Of a DNA stretch of 64,000 bases, positions 10,160-24,657 are shown piece after piece. The position numbers and the translations under genes are program-made. The number at the start of each line of letters is the position of its first letter. Positions within the stretch are counted from its first letter, which is position 1. This stretch comes from Raphanus sativus (Eukaryota; Streptophyta; Magnoliopsida; Brassicales; Brassicaceae). Under the pieces are notes generated by a model. That model was not told the origin of the DNA. It ran no database searches and saw nothing but the letters and a program-made list of their open reading frames with translations. The DNA lies in assembly GCF_000801105.2 (NCBI RefSeq), contig NC_079516.1, positions 4,092,001-4,156,000 on the forward strand, read 5' to 3'.

Positions 10160-13100
10160 TCACTCTTCCATCAGATTTCCAGTGCCAGATTCTTTGACAT
10201 CAACAGTGAACGCATACTCTTGGTCACAACCCAAGTAAGAGTCGCACATGAAGTACAGTGTGTAAGACTTCACTCCTGCTTCACTCGGTACTTGGAAATC
10301 CAGCTTCACCTTTGCTTTCTTCTGCAACGAGACTCTCTTGATGGCCACCAACTGGTTCGTCTTGGTGTCCCCCACAACCAGCCACCACCCTTCTTCTTTG
10401 GTCTTGGGATACCTAGGTGCATCTACGGCTCCCACTTCTGTCCTCCCCTCCATGTCTCTCTCAAGCATCACCTGCAATGTCACCTCTTTCCCTGGAGTCA
10501 CATCTTCACTGCCCACAACCTCGTAAGTCAGATCAATATTCGGGAAGCGGTTGCAGAATCTGGCAATGTCTAAAAGCTCAGTGTCCTTCATCTTGAGAAG
10601 CTCTTGGCGTTCTTCATCCTCCATCTCCACAAGATCAAACACGGTTTCAATGTTATTCTCCTGGCATCTTTTTGCTAATTCCTTTGTGAAGTGAGGGAGC
10701 TGCAAAAGCATGGAGTCACGCTCCCACATGCCTTGAGTCACCATCTGGCTTGCTTCCATTGCTAGCAGAGCAAGATTCAGCCAGCCATTGCTTGATATAA
10801 CATCCACCATCGCCTGTAGAAGTCTTGTTGCTGATAGAAGGACCTCACCCTGATCCATTTCCAAGTTTGTGGTAATGCTTTGCCTCGAGAAATGAGCCTG
10901 TAGAAGAGCGTTTGCTTTCACATGAGGATCTGTGCAGTTTGGGTTTTCAAACGAGAACCTCTGGTGATTGATGAGCCTTCTAACTCTTTCCTCTTCGCCA
11001 GGCCTTATTGGGATCATGTCATACTCTGAAGCTGATGTTAAGATTTCCAGAAGTCCCTTCATCTTGGTTTTAGAAGACAGAAGAGAACTGAAGCGCTCTA
11101 TGGTGGTGTAACTGATGTAATAGTAAGATGAAATCATACCAAGGTTGAGAGCAGAGAGGTCCATCTCATCCTCTATCTCAATGCACTTAATGGCTTCAAG
11201 ATCAGACAAGGTGTTCTCAACCAGCTCTGATAGGTGATCAGACAAATGTCTGTGGCTCACTCCTTGAAGATTGTAGTAGTTAGGATTCTGGGGAAGCCTC
11301 CTGTACATCAAAGTCCATGTAAGATAATCCACTGCATCTTGCTTGTTCTCTATAACCCCAGCAACAACTTCTGCGTTGAAATTATTATGCAAGAAATGCT
11401 GGAGATGACTTTCCACAGGGAAGGCTTCATAGAGGAACTTCTTGTAATACTCTTTACGAGGAGCATGACAGAATATCACACACTTTCCAGCATTGTCGAG
11501 TAGAGGTCGGCTAGCACGCCCCATCATCTGAAGCAAATCAGAGACCGCATAATCTGAGTGTGAATTCTCCCTTCCATCGTAGTACTGCGTTCCCATTACC
11601 ACCACAAGATGTGCAGTTAATGGAGTGCCCCAACACAATGAACTGCTCACCACACAAATCTGAATCCGTCCAGCTTCAAAGAGCTGTGTCACGATCTCCT
11701 GATCCTGACTGCATAAACCCTCGTGCAAGTACCCAATACCATGGCGCAGTGTCTCCTTCAATGTTTCCTCTCGGAGTTCCTTAACAAAATCCTCAAGTTC
11801 TTCTAGTTTCCCTAACAGGAAATCAGGGCTCAGTGGGTTGTCAATGTGAGAGTAAGCCATCAGATCCACAGCAGTCGAGCGGACATGTGAACGGGTTGGA
11901 ACAAAAACTATAGCCGGCTTCTTGTTTTTGGCATGCTGGACTATGGCGGTGTAGGTTGGCTTGGTCATTGCCTGCATCCTGGCTTCAAAACTGGATATAT
12001 CCACTCCTTGAATGTGGATCTCCAGTGGAACAGGACGGACTCCAGGAGGGAAATTGAATAGGCCGTGAGAACTGGCCCCAATCCACTCCCCAAGATCTTT
12101 TGCATTTGCAAGGGAAGTGGAAAACGCAACAATCCTGATCTTATTATCACCCTGACTAGAAATATATCTCATTCTAGAGACTATCACCTCCAAGACTGTA
12201 CCACCTTGACCTTCACCAATTAGATGAAGCTCGTCCACAATGAAAAGACTAACATGTTGTACGTATTTCCTCTGTTTCCACCTGCGAGACAGAGCATCCC
12301 ATTTCTCAGGAGTACTTATGACTATCTGACTCTTCTCCAGCAGCTTAAGATCCAACGCTGTCTCCCCGGTCAGCATAACAACCCGTAAACCAAGACCCTT
12401 CCCAAACTTCCTCTCCCAGATGCGAAACTGCTCCTTAGCAATAGCCTCTAAGGGTGCAATATAGACAACACGCATTGGAGCATGAGCATCAGGTCCGCTT
12501 TGCCTTTTAGTATCATCTTCCTGCCTTAGGAGTACTTCTTGATGATTCTTCAATATAGCAAACTCAGCACATATAGTCTTCCCACTTCCAGTTGGAGCAG
12601 CAACCAACACATTATCGTTAGTGTTATACAAAACATTAAAGACCTGAGTCTGCACCGGATTGAAATGCTTAAAGTCCTGATAGAGTCTCTCGTAACTCGG
12701 ATTCCTAAGCGCTGTGACAGGGAGGGGCTGCAAGTCCAGTAGCTCTGTAGGTGGTGGGTACTTTTCTGGAAGTATAAGGTGTCTAAAGGATACAGGCAAC
12801 ACAGTCTGCGAGCCAAGCCACTTGTCTGAAACCACTCGGACAAAATACTGAGGTGGCAGCGGTTCAAAGATTGGGACAGTGAAGTTTACAGTGTGATCCT
12901 CACTGATATACTGCTTCTTCAATAGAAAGTACTCATGATGAAGGATCTTCTCACAATCATTGTCTTCCACAATGATCCAAAATGGCTCCACATATTTATG
13001 AACTTTTTCGTCCCACTGGAAGTCTGGTGTAATTGTGAGCTCCACCCGCAGAACAGTTCGAGTAATAGGCTGAACTTGTGCTGCAAGAACCAATTTTGGG

Positions 13101-16100
13101 AACTGGTGGATGAACTTGTGAAGCGGTCTGCCCATCTTAGGACTACGAATAAGCTCTCCTAGCTCCTGTGACGACAGATCATAGTACCTCTCCCACACCA
13201 AATCCTTCTTCTCCAACTTCATCAAAATCTCATTAGGAATTCCATGAAACTGACGAAGAGGTGTCTGGACACTCCACATCCTCTTCCCAACCATTTTAGA
13301 CAAGTTCAGAGCTTTCTCAGCCAGTTGAGCCCATCCACGCTTCAATACAATTTCATAGAGAGCGCGTACAAGACGTCCAGCACTCTGAAAATGATAAAAA
13401 AAATGAGACATGAGAACCAGAGAACAGATACAGCATTTTAATAATGCAACTAGGTGAGATGAGAGAAGAAAGCAGAGAGAACAAGGAACAGACCAGAGAA
13501 CAGATAAAGCAATTTAGTAAGGTAACAAGGATAGATGAGAGACGAAAGCAGAGAGAACAAGAAACAAACCACATAACAGATACAGAAATTTAATAATGTG
13601 ACTAGGAGAGATGAGAGAAGAAAGCACAGAGAACAAGGAACACACCAGGTACGAGATACAGCAATATAATAATGTAACTAGGAAAGATGAAAGCAGAGAG
13701 AACAAGGAACAAAGCAGAGATCAGCAATTTAATTAACTAAGAGATGAGATAAGAAAGCAGAGAGAGAACAAGGAACAAACCAGAGAACAGATGCAGCAAT
13801 TTAATAATGTAGCTAAGAGATGAGAGAAAAAAGCACTAAAGCAGAGAGAGCAAAGAACAAACCAGATAACAGATTCAGCAATTTAATCAACTAACTAAGA
13901 GATGAGAAACGAAAGAAGAGAGAACAGATACTGCAATTAAATAATCTAACTAGAAGAGATGCGATAAGAAAGCAGAGAGAACAAGGAACACACCAGCGAC
14001 GAGATACAGTAATATAATAATGTAACTAGAAGAGATGAGAAAAGAAAGCAGAGAGAACAAGGAACAAGGAACAAACCGAGAACAGATTCAGCAATTTAAT
14101 AAAGTATCTTAGGGAGATGAGAGAAGAAAGCAGAGAGAACAATGAACAAACCAGAGAACAGGTTCAGCAATTTAATAAAGTAACTAGGAGAGATGAGAGA
14201 CGAAAGCAGAGAGAACAGATACTGCAACTCAATAACGTAACTAGGAGAGCTGAAATAAGAAAGCAGAAAGAACAAACCAGAGAACAGACGCAATTTAATA
14301 ATGTAACTAAAAATGACAGACAGAAGCAGAGAGAACAAGGAACAAACCAGAGAACAGATGCAGCAATTTAATAATGTAGAGATGAGAGAATAAAGCAGAG
14401 AGAACAAACCTGAGTAATGTAAACCATGTCTGATGTCAAAGAAAGACCCTCGAGCTTTAGCTGTGAAATGTATGCCTGTAGCAAAACATTAATCTTTGCA
14501 CTGGGCTCCTCCAGAGTTTCCTTGATAGGAATTGGGACACGATCCAGAAGTTTGGCCAGTTCCATCTTCTCATCTTGCCGAACAGTCACATACTTGAACT
14601 CCTCACTCAATGAGAACAGACGATAGAGATCTATATCACCCATCGTTGGCTTCAAATGCTCATTGTACGTAGCTATGGTCCCATGACTTATATAGTAGTA
14701 GCTAGCAATCCTTCCCAAATCAGTAACTTGGAAATATCCACTTTTCCTGTCATACTTAACCAAGTTGTTTTTGTCCAAGATAGTAGCAGCTGAGTGTATC
14801 TGCAAAAACAATGGTTCAAGTAAACCTTAGACCCAGATAGCCATAAATGATATTTTTTAAACCAGCAATGACATATTAAATCTGTGATCAACTTGAAAGA
14901 AACAAGGCATCCAACAGTTCATCATGGGGTGCTTGTAAGTTGTAACATACAAAGAGAAAGCTACTGATACTAGGAACAACAGTTACGGGAAAAGATAGCA
15001 AACAAATGGCGTTATATCATCAGATACACTTCTTACTCAAAATTCTCACAGACTCAGAGAAATCTACAATACCAATTTCACAATCAATGTGATAAGCACA
15101 AGTGATCCAAACAGTTCATCAAGGCCATATAGTGGACAGAGGCAAAACTGTCAATGATAAACTCAAGAGTTCATCAAGACTATTAAACATATGAAAAGCA
15201 ATTTCAGGGAAATGACATCACATCATCAGATGCTAACTTCTTATTCAAATTCTCAGAGACATGAAGTGAATACTAAATTTGTAATCAACTTGAAGGATAA
15301 AAAGCAACCAAATTACGATATTAAATAATTTTACCATATTAAAAAGTGGGAAAGCTTAAGTTAAGGCATTACGATAGCAAACAATTTTCTAACATTAGAT
15401 AGCTTAAGTCTAAGGCATTACGATAGCAAACAAATTTTAAACAGTAGATAGCGACAGGTTAAAGCAGATGTACGTACCAGGTCAGCTCTTCTTTCCTCCA
15501 AGACTACGTCTTTTACAAGGGCATCAGGCGCTAAACCATACAGCGTAGGATTACGAACCATACGGATATAGAGATACGTATACCCAAGCCAGTGGCAAGC
15601 CTCTTTGGCATTCTGAACAGTTCCAAGAACAATTTCAGCATTAAGCTGATCAGCAAGTTTGGAAATGAACTGGCTCTCAATAGGTAGTTGCTCATTCATC
15701 AAAGACAGATAATACTGCAGCTCGCTGTAGCCAGTGATAATTATACCCTCCCCATATTGATCATACTGAGGTCTTCCAGCACGCCCAAGCATCTGCATAA
15801 CATCCAGGGGACTGAGTTCCATCCACGCCCCTTTCTCAGGATTATAGACCTGTGTTCCTTTGATTATGACGGTATGAGCAGGAAGATTCACACCCCATGC
15901 AAGAGTTGCTGTGGAAACCAAGACTTGCACATGCCCTTCCCCAAAAAGAGCCTCGACTATCTCACGATCACCCCTTGTCAGCCCAGCATGATGAATAGCA
16001 AAACCGTAAGGCAGAAGTTTTCTCAGATCACCATTCTTGATAAGTTCAATCTGACTCTGAAGAACTTCACGGCTTGCACTGTCTTCTTTCAAGAACCTGC

Positions 16101-18432
16101 TGAGTGTATCGTTCGCCAATGCAGTGTCCACTATTGCCTGTGCTGTTTTTGCTGTTTCCTTCCTCGAATGAACAAAAATAAGAACCTGGTGCTTTCCAGC
16201 ACCGGCCAATACTTTCTGATAGCAAAGATCATTCATCAGCTGGAACCTCTGCAACGGTTTTTTCACACTGATTCCAATATATTGCTGACCAAGAGGCACT
16301 GGTCTGTAGCTGCTGTCGAATTTAAACAACCCTTTCTTAAGATCAACCCGCAGAAATAAAGCCACATCTTCGTAATTTGGCAGTGTAGCTGACAACCCCA
16401 CCAAGCGAATGTTCTCCTTTGTGGTTTCAATCTGCCTAAGAGTCCTAGCAACAATGCTTTCTAGCACAGGCCCTCGATTATCATGAAGAAGATGGATCTC
16501 ATCGATTATAAGAAGTCTCACAAGCTGGGTGTAAGTGCGATCACCAGATTTCCTTGTGATGATATCCCACTTCTCGGGTGTAGTGACAATGATCTGGGTC
16601 TCCTCAATTTCCTTCCCACTAAGCGACTGATCCCCACTGAGTTCCCTCACAATCACTCCATAATCCTTCAGACGATTCGACAGGTTACTGACAACCTCAG
16701 CAACAAGGGCTTTCATGGGTGCAACATACACAATTTTGTAGTTTCCATGACTAAATGTTCCATCTTCGTTCCTACTGAACTCAATTTGCTGCAGTATGGT
16801 GAGCATGGCAACGTTGGTTTTCCCTGCACCAGTTGGAGCACAAAGAAGTATGTTATCAGCCTTGAATAGAGCAGTCTCATACACTCTGCTCTGAACCCTG
16901 TTCAACTGTTGCATTCCCCTAAAAGCCGGCTGAGCCCAATCTGGCATCTCGGAGATCTTCACAAGCTTCTCGCTGGTACCCACCTTTTTAGAAACCGCTG
17001 GCACATGAACTTCATCATATCCCTTGCCATGAGTTCTGTAGGAGCCAGGTGGAAGGTCACACTTCTTATTCGCCATCAGAAGACCACCTTGGTCAAAAGC
17101 CAAGCTCTCGAGGTCCAGCATCTGACGCTGACCCTTCAACCAACCACTCTCTAAATCTCTATCAACATCTCTCCTGCCTCGAGCTCCATCTCCAACAGTT
17201 TCATCCTTCAAACGCCGGGCTTCTTCATTAATACTTTTCTGTAGGTTCTCCTCCCTCTCTTTCGCTGTTGCTCTAGTTGCATGCAACTGCTCCACAATTG
17301 CTGCCAATTCCAGACCCAACCCTCTCATCTCCTCTTCAATTCTATTCCTTTCTTCCTGGTCTTCTGCCCTAGCCAAACGGGTGCACCACACAATCTTAAA
17401 GCGGTTCCGCAGCAGAAACTTAACGAGGCTGAACTTGTCATACTGAAGATGCCTAAGCAGCTTGTTCTCAACATCCCTATCATCCCCTTCAGCGAGTACC
17501 TTAAGCAGCTCTTCAGCTAGTACTTGGCACTGTTGCGGATCAATCTGCTGTTCATAAGCCTGAGATACCTTCCTCTGGAGCCAGTAAGCATCAATATCCT
17601 GAACGTTCAGACTGGTGCCTTCATTCGCATCTCCTGCATCCTCTTCGTTTATCCCTGCATCCACTTGCATCCCTTCAGTTTTCTGAGGTTCTTCATCCTC
17701 TTCATCGTCTTCCTCATGTACCATATCAGGATCACTCTCCTCGTCATCTCCTTCATTCTCCTCAAACTCAACAGCCACACCGAGATCATCATCAAGCCCC
17801 TCATCCTCATTTGCTTTACCACCACCAAAATCACCACCTTCTTGAAAATCCGTGATCAACTTCCCAATGGAAACAAGCTGATCAAAAACCTGATGAATCT
17901 GATCAGGCGCAGGGTTGAGCAGCTTCTGAATCTCCGCCTTCTTTTCAGTGTTCTTCACAGCATCATTCTTGAGAACAGCCAAGACCTCATCTGCAGCACC
18001 ACTAACAATATTCAGAGGCAACCCACCCAGCTGCTGCTGAATCAGACTAAGCATCGCCTCATAAGCAGCCCTCGTCTCCTTAGTCTTGGGCTGATAAACC
18101 ACATCGTCAGTATCCGTGAGCACACTCTCTTCCCTGAGCCGACGCCTCTTGCTCTGCCGAGCAGAGACAGTATCATCCCCAACATCCCGCTCCTTCTTTT
18201 TCTTCTTCTTCGACTTCTCAAGCTTATCTTCCAGCTCCTGAGGTCTTCCCTTTGCAACTCTATCTCCAAAGGACTTAGGATCAATCTTCCCCCACAGAGT
18301 CTCAGGTTCTCCGGTCGGCTCGTGTGTATCCCGAGGACGATTCTCACTGGTTAGCACCAAGCTAGAGTTGGCTCTGTACTCGTACTGCTTGAATCTGGCA
18401 TGAGCTTCTGCCCCGCCTCCCAAGTTCGCCAT
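10160..18432 (-). CDS. BRR2: BRR2-type U5 snRNP helicase (Ski2-like, two cassettes)
   Basis: Coding exons 18432-15478, 14799-14410 and 13384-10160 give 2189 residues, close to full family length (about 2170). BRR2 unwinds U4/U6 in the spliceosome. The N-terminal cassette has APTGAGKT (~532), DEIH (~643), SATLPN (~679) and [10 protein letters not shown] (~878), and should be catalytic. The C-terminal cassette has APTGSGKT (~1377), DELH (~1497), FSTSLAN in place of SAT and QMMGRASRP, as in the regulatory cassette of this family. The N-terminal third is acidic and lysine-rich. A leader intron (18562-18443) precedes the ATG. Retained introns rule out a retrocopy. I recall Arabidopsis BRR2 genes on chromosomes 1 and 2, so its place in this chromosome 3-like block suggests gene movement. 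No frame break was seen, so it may be functional. Confidence 0.93.
13385..14409 (-). repeat. Intron-filling minisatellite in BRR2
   Basis: The second coding intron (1025 bp) consists almost entirely of about 14 tandem, imperfect units of roughly 57-82 bp, most near 76 bp. On the plus strand each unit runs GAGAGAAGAAAGCAGAGAG, then AACAAACCAGAGAACAGAT, then CAATTTAATAATGTAACTAG. The array starts at the splice donor itself (CAG|GTTTGTTCTC, transcript sense), so donor-like GTTTGTTC words and CT-rich tracts recur in most units. The real acceptor TTTTCAG lies just after the last unit. Confidence 0.9.
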
Positions 18433-18860
18433 CACTGAAACCCTACAATTCAAAATTAAACAGATAAACAATGTTAAAACCAAAAATCGAATCTAATCGA
18501 ACGACGAGATTTAAACCTAATAACCGCCACGAAACGGAGCAGAGAGAGAGAATGTAACTTACGGAAACAACTCGAATCTTCTCTGCAGAGAGTGAAGCTT
18601 CGTGTAGATTAGGGTTACTTCGTTCTCCGGCTGCGAATCCTTACCTAATTGTCGAATTAACAGAAATCAAACAATGTTAAAACCACAAATCGAAAACGCC
18701 GCGAGACGAAGCAGAGAGAGAGAGAGAGAGAGAGAAGGAAACTTACGGTGAAGAGCTACGAAATCTCTTCTGAGCTCGAATCTTCTCTGCAGTGAGTGAA
18801 TCTTGCAGAAGAAAAGCTTTGTGTAGATTAGGGCTTTACTTCGTTGTCGGCTCTGATAGG
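18433..18860 (-). promoter_or_regulatory. Duplicated 5' leader and promoter of BRR2
   Basis: Two diverged copies of a ~210 bp leader lie in tandem (18433-18645 and 18646-18860). They share AACAATGTTAAAACCA, a GA repeat, a splice donor (CCGTAAGTT at 18562; ACCGTAAGTT at 18746) and TGTGTAGATTAGGG. Either donor could join the acceptor at 18443, giving alternative first exons. GA runs are common in plant leaders. Confidence 0.7.
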
Positions 18861-18959
18861 GACTTTAGGCTGCGACAGATTATAGGTCGGTTCGGGTTAG
18901 GTCGGTTTGCCTATAAAATCGGAACAAATTTAAAAATTGGAATTCTGAACCAATTTTTT

Positions 18960-19261
18960 AATGTAGTTTTGTTCCTTTGGCATGATTGATTTTATGGACT
19001 TTATATCTAGGCCGACTAAACTATTAACAGTGGGCTTATTCTGAGCCCATAACGTATACTTTTGACAACTGCACAACACACCGTTTGTAGATCGCTGAAA
19101 CGGTAAGACATTTTCTTTATACTGTTTATAACAGCATGATGTTTACATGCCAACAGATAATTTCTACAAAGCTTACAAGATCTCTCATAACATCTCTAAC
19201 TGTTGCTCAAAAAAAAAAAACATCTCTAACTTTATGCATGGATCCCTTTTGAACCAAAAGG
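18960..19261. repeat. Right copy of direct repeat flanking BRR2
   Basis: Matches 9218-9488, with an extra ~30 bp at 19201-19230 made of a micro-insertion and its target duplication. It ends about 100 bp beyond the stop of the methyltransferase gene and probably includes that gene's 3' end region. Confidence 0.85.
19201..19220 (+). mobile_element. Micro-retroinsertion TGTTGCTC-A(12) with empty site
   Basis: AACATCTCTAAC (19189-19200) is followed by TGTTGCTC plus 12 A, then CATCTCTAAC again (19221-19230). The paralogous flank near 9447-9458 reads AACATCTTTAAC straight into CTATGCATGG, with no insert and one target copy. This is an occupied/empty site pair within the window. Confidence 0.75.
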
Positions 19262-19358
19262 TCTTTCCATACCTTCCTCGATCTCATAAGAGACACAAAT
19301 GGAACCCTAACTCTCTCTCTCTGTCATCAAGTTGATCTCGAGACGCTTGACTTTTACA

Positions 19359-22445
<3,087 letters not shown>

Positions 22446-22811
22446 GGATGGATTCTCTCTCTCTCTCTATCTCTCTCTTAACTGGTTTTTACATATGTGA
22501 GAGCTTAAGCCAAAACCTGCAGTTTTGAACATTATCGTATTTTCAGAACGAAACCTTCTCTACCAGAAAGAGGATTTAATTTTACACTCCATTTAAGACC
22601 AGGGCAAAACGGTCATTTGTGTAACAGTGTTCTAAATGACTGATTCGGGTGGTTTGGTTCCGGGTCGGTTAATGTCGAGTCGGTTCGGGTTTCAATATAC
22701 ACCTCTCTAAAAATCGATTAATCGAAAACTTTTGACTCTCTTCTCTCTCTCGATCAATCGATTTTGGTTGATTCGTCTCCTTGATTTGGGAATTAGGGTT
22801 ATTATCCGAAG
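22446..22811. promoter_or_regulatory. Divergent promoter between methyltransferase and CWC15
   Basis: Only 366 bp separate the two start codons on opposite strands. The segment holds a CT repeat at 22450-22480 (GA in the leader of the left gene), a second CT tract at about 22737-22753 in the CWC15 leader, and no clear TATA box for either gene. That fits a broad housekeeping promoter. Confidence 0.6.
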
Positions 22812-24395
22812 ATGACGACTGCAGCAAGGCCAACGTGGGCACCGGCCAAGGGAGGTAACGAGCAGGGTGGTGCTCGTATCTTCGGCGCCTCTCAGAAGTA
22901 TTCGTCTCGTGATGTCGCCGCTCATACAACTCTAAAGCCTAGGTGAGAGCTTCGTCAAAAAACTTGTTCTTTTTCCTTCAATTCAATACGATTACATCTG
23001 AATCATAATCGAATTCATCTTTGATTGATGAGATTCTAGGGTTTATTTATTTCAATATAGTAGTATCTGTGGAAGATTTGATCTTTTAGGGTTTAGTTCT
23101 GCTTTTGAGATTTGATTGTTTATGAGATGTATGTATCGTAACGCGTCTTGTTTTTTCTTGTTTTTTTTTTGGGTTGGGGCAGGAGGGAAGGGCAACACAC
23201 TCAAGAGGAAGTGCAGAAGAAGAACCTTCGTGACGAGCTTGAAGAGCGTGAGAGGAGACACTTAGCTTCCAAAGACAAATCCTACACTGGTAAATTTGAA
23301 GCCTTTTTCGATATGATTTTTTTTTGTAAAGCTTCTTCCTTTGTTTCTTTCAGTAACGAGGTATTGTTTCTTTTTTTTTTTGTCATTAGATGATAGAGAC
23401 CGCAGGAGAGGGAATCAGCTATTACTGGAAGGTTAGTGAAAATCACTTTTTTAAAAAAAAATTGATTATATGTAGTTTGATCATATGTTTTCTAACTTTG
23501 ATATCCTGCTTTTAGGCTCTAAAAGGGACCCTGAAGATCGGATTGTTCCTCGCAGTGTAGATGCTGATGATTCTGATGTTGATATCAAAAGTGACGATGA
23601 GGATGATAGGTAACTATTCTTTCATTTCTTGTCTTCCTATTCCAGTTCTTTTTTGTTTGTGTGCGCTTTTTAGATTTGGCTAAAGACTCTTTGCTAGGGA
23701 TGTACTCAATGCTTTTCATCTGAGCCATGGTTTTGGGAATATGCAGTTGTTGATTCTGTGCTAAACTTTAGGGAAAATGTTTTAACTCCTTGTTATCTTT
23801 TTCGAGAGTTTTTGATGAATTATGTCAACTGAAAGAGTCATAATTTCCTTCAAGTTATCTTACGATATGTTTGTCTTTGTTAGTGATGACGAAAGTGACG
23901 ATGATGAGGATGACACTGAAGCTCTTATGGCTGAACTCGACCAAATAAAGAAAGAAAGAATTGAGGAGAGGCTCAGGAAGGTATGTCTTCTTTTCTGTGA
24001 GATGATTTTGCTCCGATCAAACACATTAACATAACGGAAGTTTTGTCTTAATATGTGTTATTTACCTTTTTCAGGAAAAACAGCAGCAGATGGAAGAGCT
24101 AAACGCCAAAGAAGAGGAGCTTCTCAAAGGAAACCCACTGCTTAACACCACTCCCACTTCGTTTAGTGTCAAAAGAAGGTTAGCATCTTTTGAAGTCTTG
24201 TGTCTTCATGAATCTTGGGATTATATTAATTCTTGGAGGCAGATACTAAAAACTAAATTTCTTCATTTCAGGTGGGATGATGATGTGGTGTTCAAGAATC
24301 AGGCACGTGGAGAAATGAAAGCACCAAAGCGCTTCATCAATGATACAATCAGGAATGACTTCCACAGAAAGTTCCTACACAGATACATGAAGTGA
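22812..24395 (+). CDS. CWC15: CWC15/Cwf15 splicing factor
   Basis: Seven exons (22812-22942, 23183-23289, 23390-23431, 23516-23609, 23884-23980, 24075-24178, 24272-24395) give 232 residues. The protein shows the family plan: an N-terminal block beginning MTTAARPTWAPAKGG, a charged EEVQKKNLRDELEERERRH segment, an acidic Asp/Glu stretch near residues 110-140, a coiled region rich in KEQQQ-type residues, and the highly conserved end RWDDDVVFKNQ...RKFLHRYMK. CWC15 belongs to the PRP19-associated/activated spliceosome, so it works in the same machinery as the BRR2 gene nearby. The likely counterpart is At3g13200 (from memory). Confidence 0.95.
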
Positions 24396-24657
24396 TTTGA
24401 ACAAGAGTGTTATTTGTTGCTAAGCCTCTTTATTCTGTCTGGGTTTATGTTGTCTCTTGTACTAATACTGAACCCAACTTCTTATTGTTTAATATAAAAA
24501 AGCTTATGCGTTTGAATTTAATGCTATTTCTCAGATTTCTACTAGATTCTTATCTATCACTGACACCATTGGCACAAAACTGGAAATAGCCTGATAGAGT
24601 CGTTTCTGATCTCTGTTACATATATTTTTGGTCTCTGCAGTTCTCACTTGTTCCTTT

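Noticed and set aside
14096..14407. Open frames of about 84-103 codons on both strands in the BRR2 intron
   Set aside because: They arise from the minisatellite units and lie wholly inside an intron whose removal restores the BRR2 frame.
15688..16359. 223-codon frame opposite BRR2
   Set aside because: Antisense shadow of the highly conserved helicase exon, with no domain character.
17524..18354. 276-codon plus-strand frame
   Set aside because: Mirror of the acidic and lysine-rich N-terminal part of BRR2; the Leu/Ile-rich composition is a by-product.
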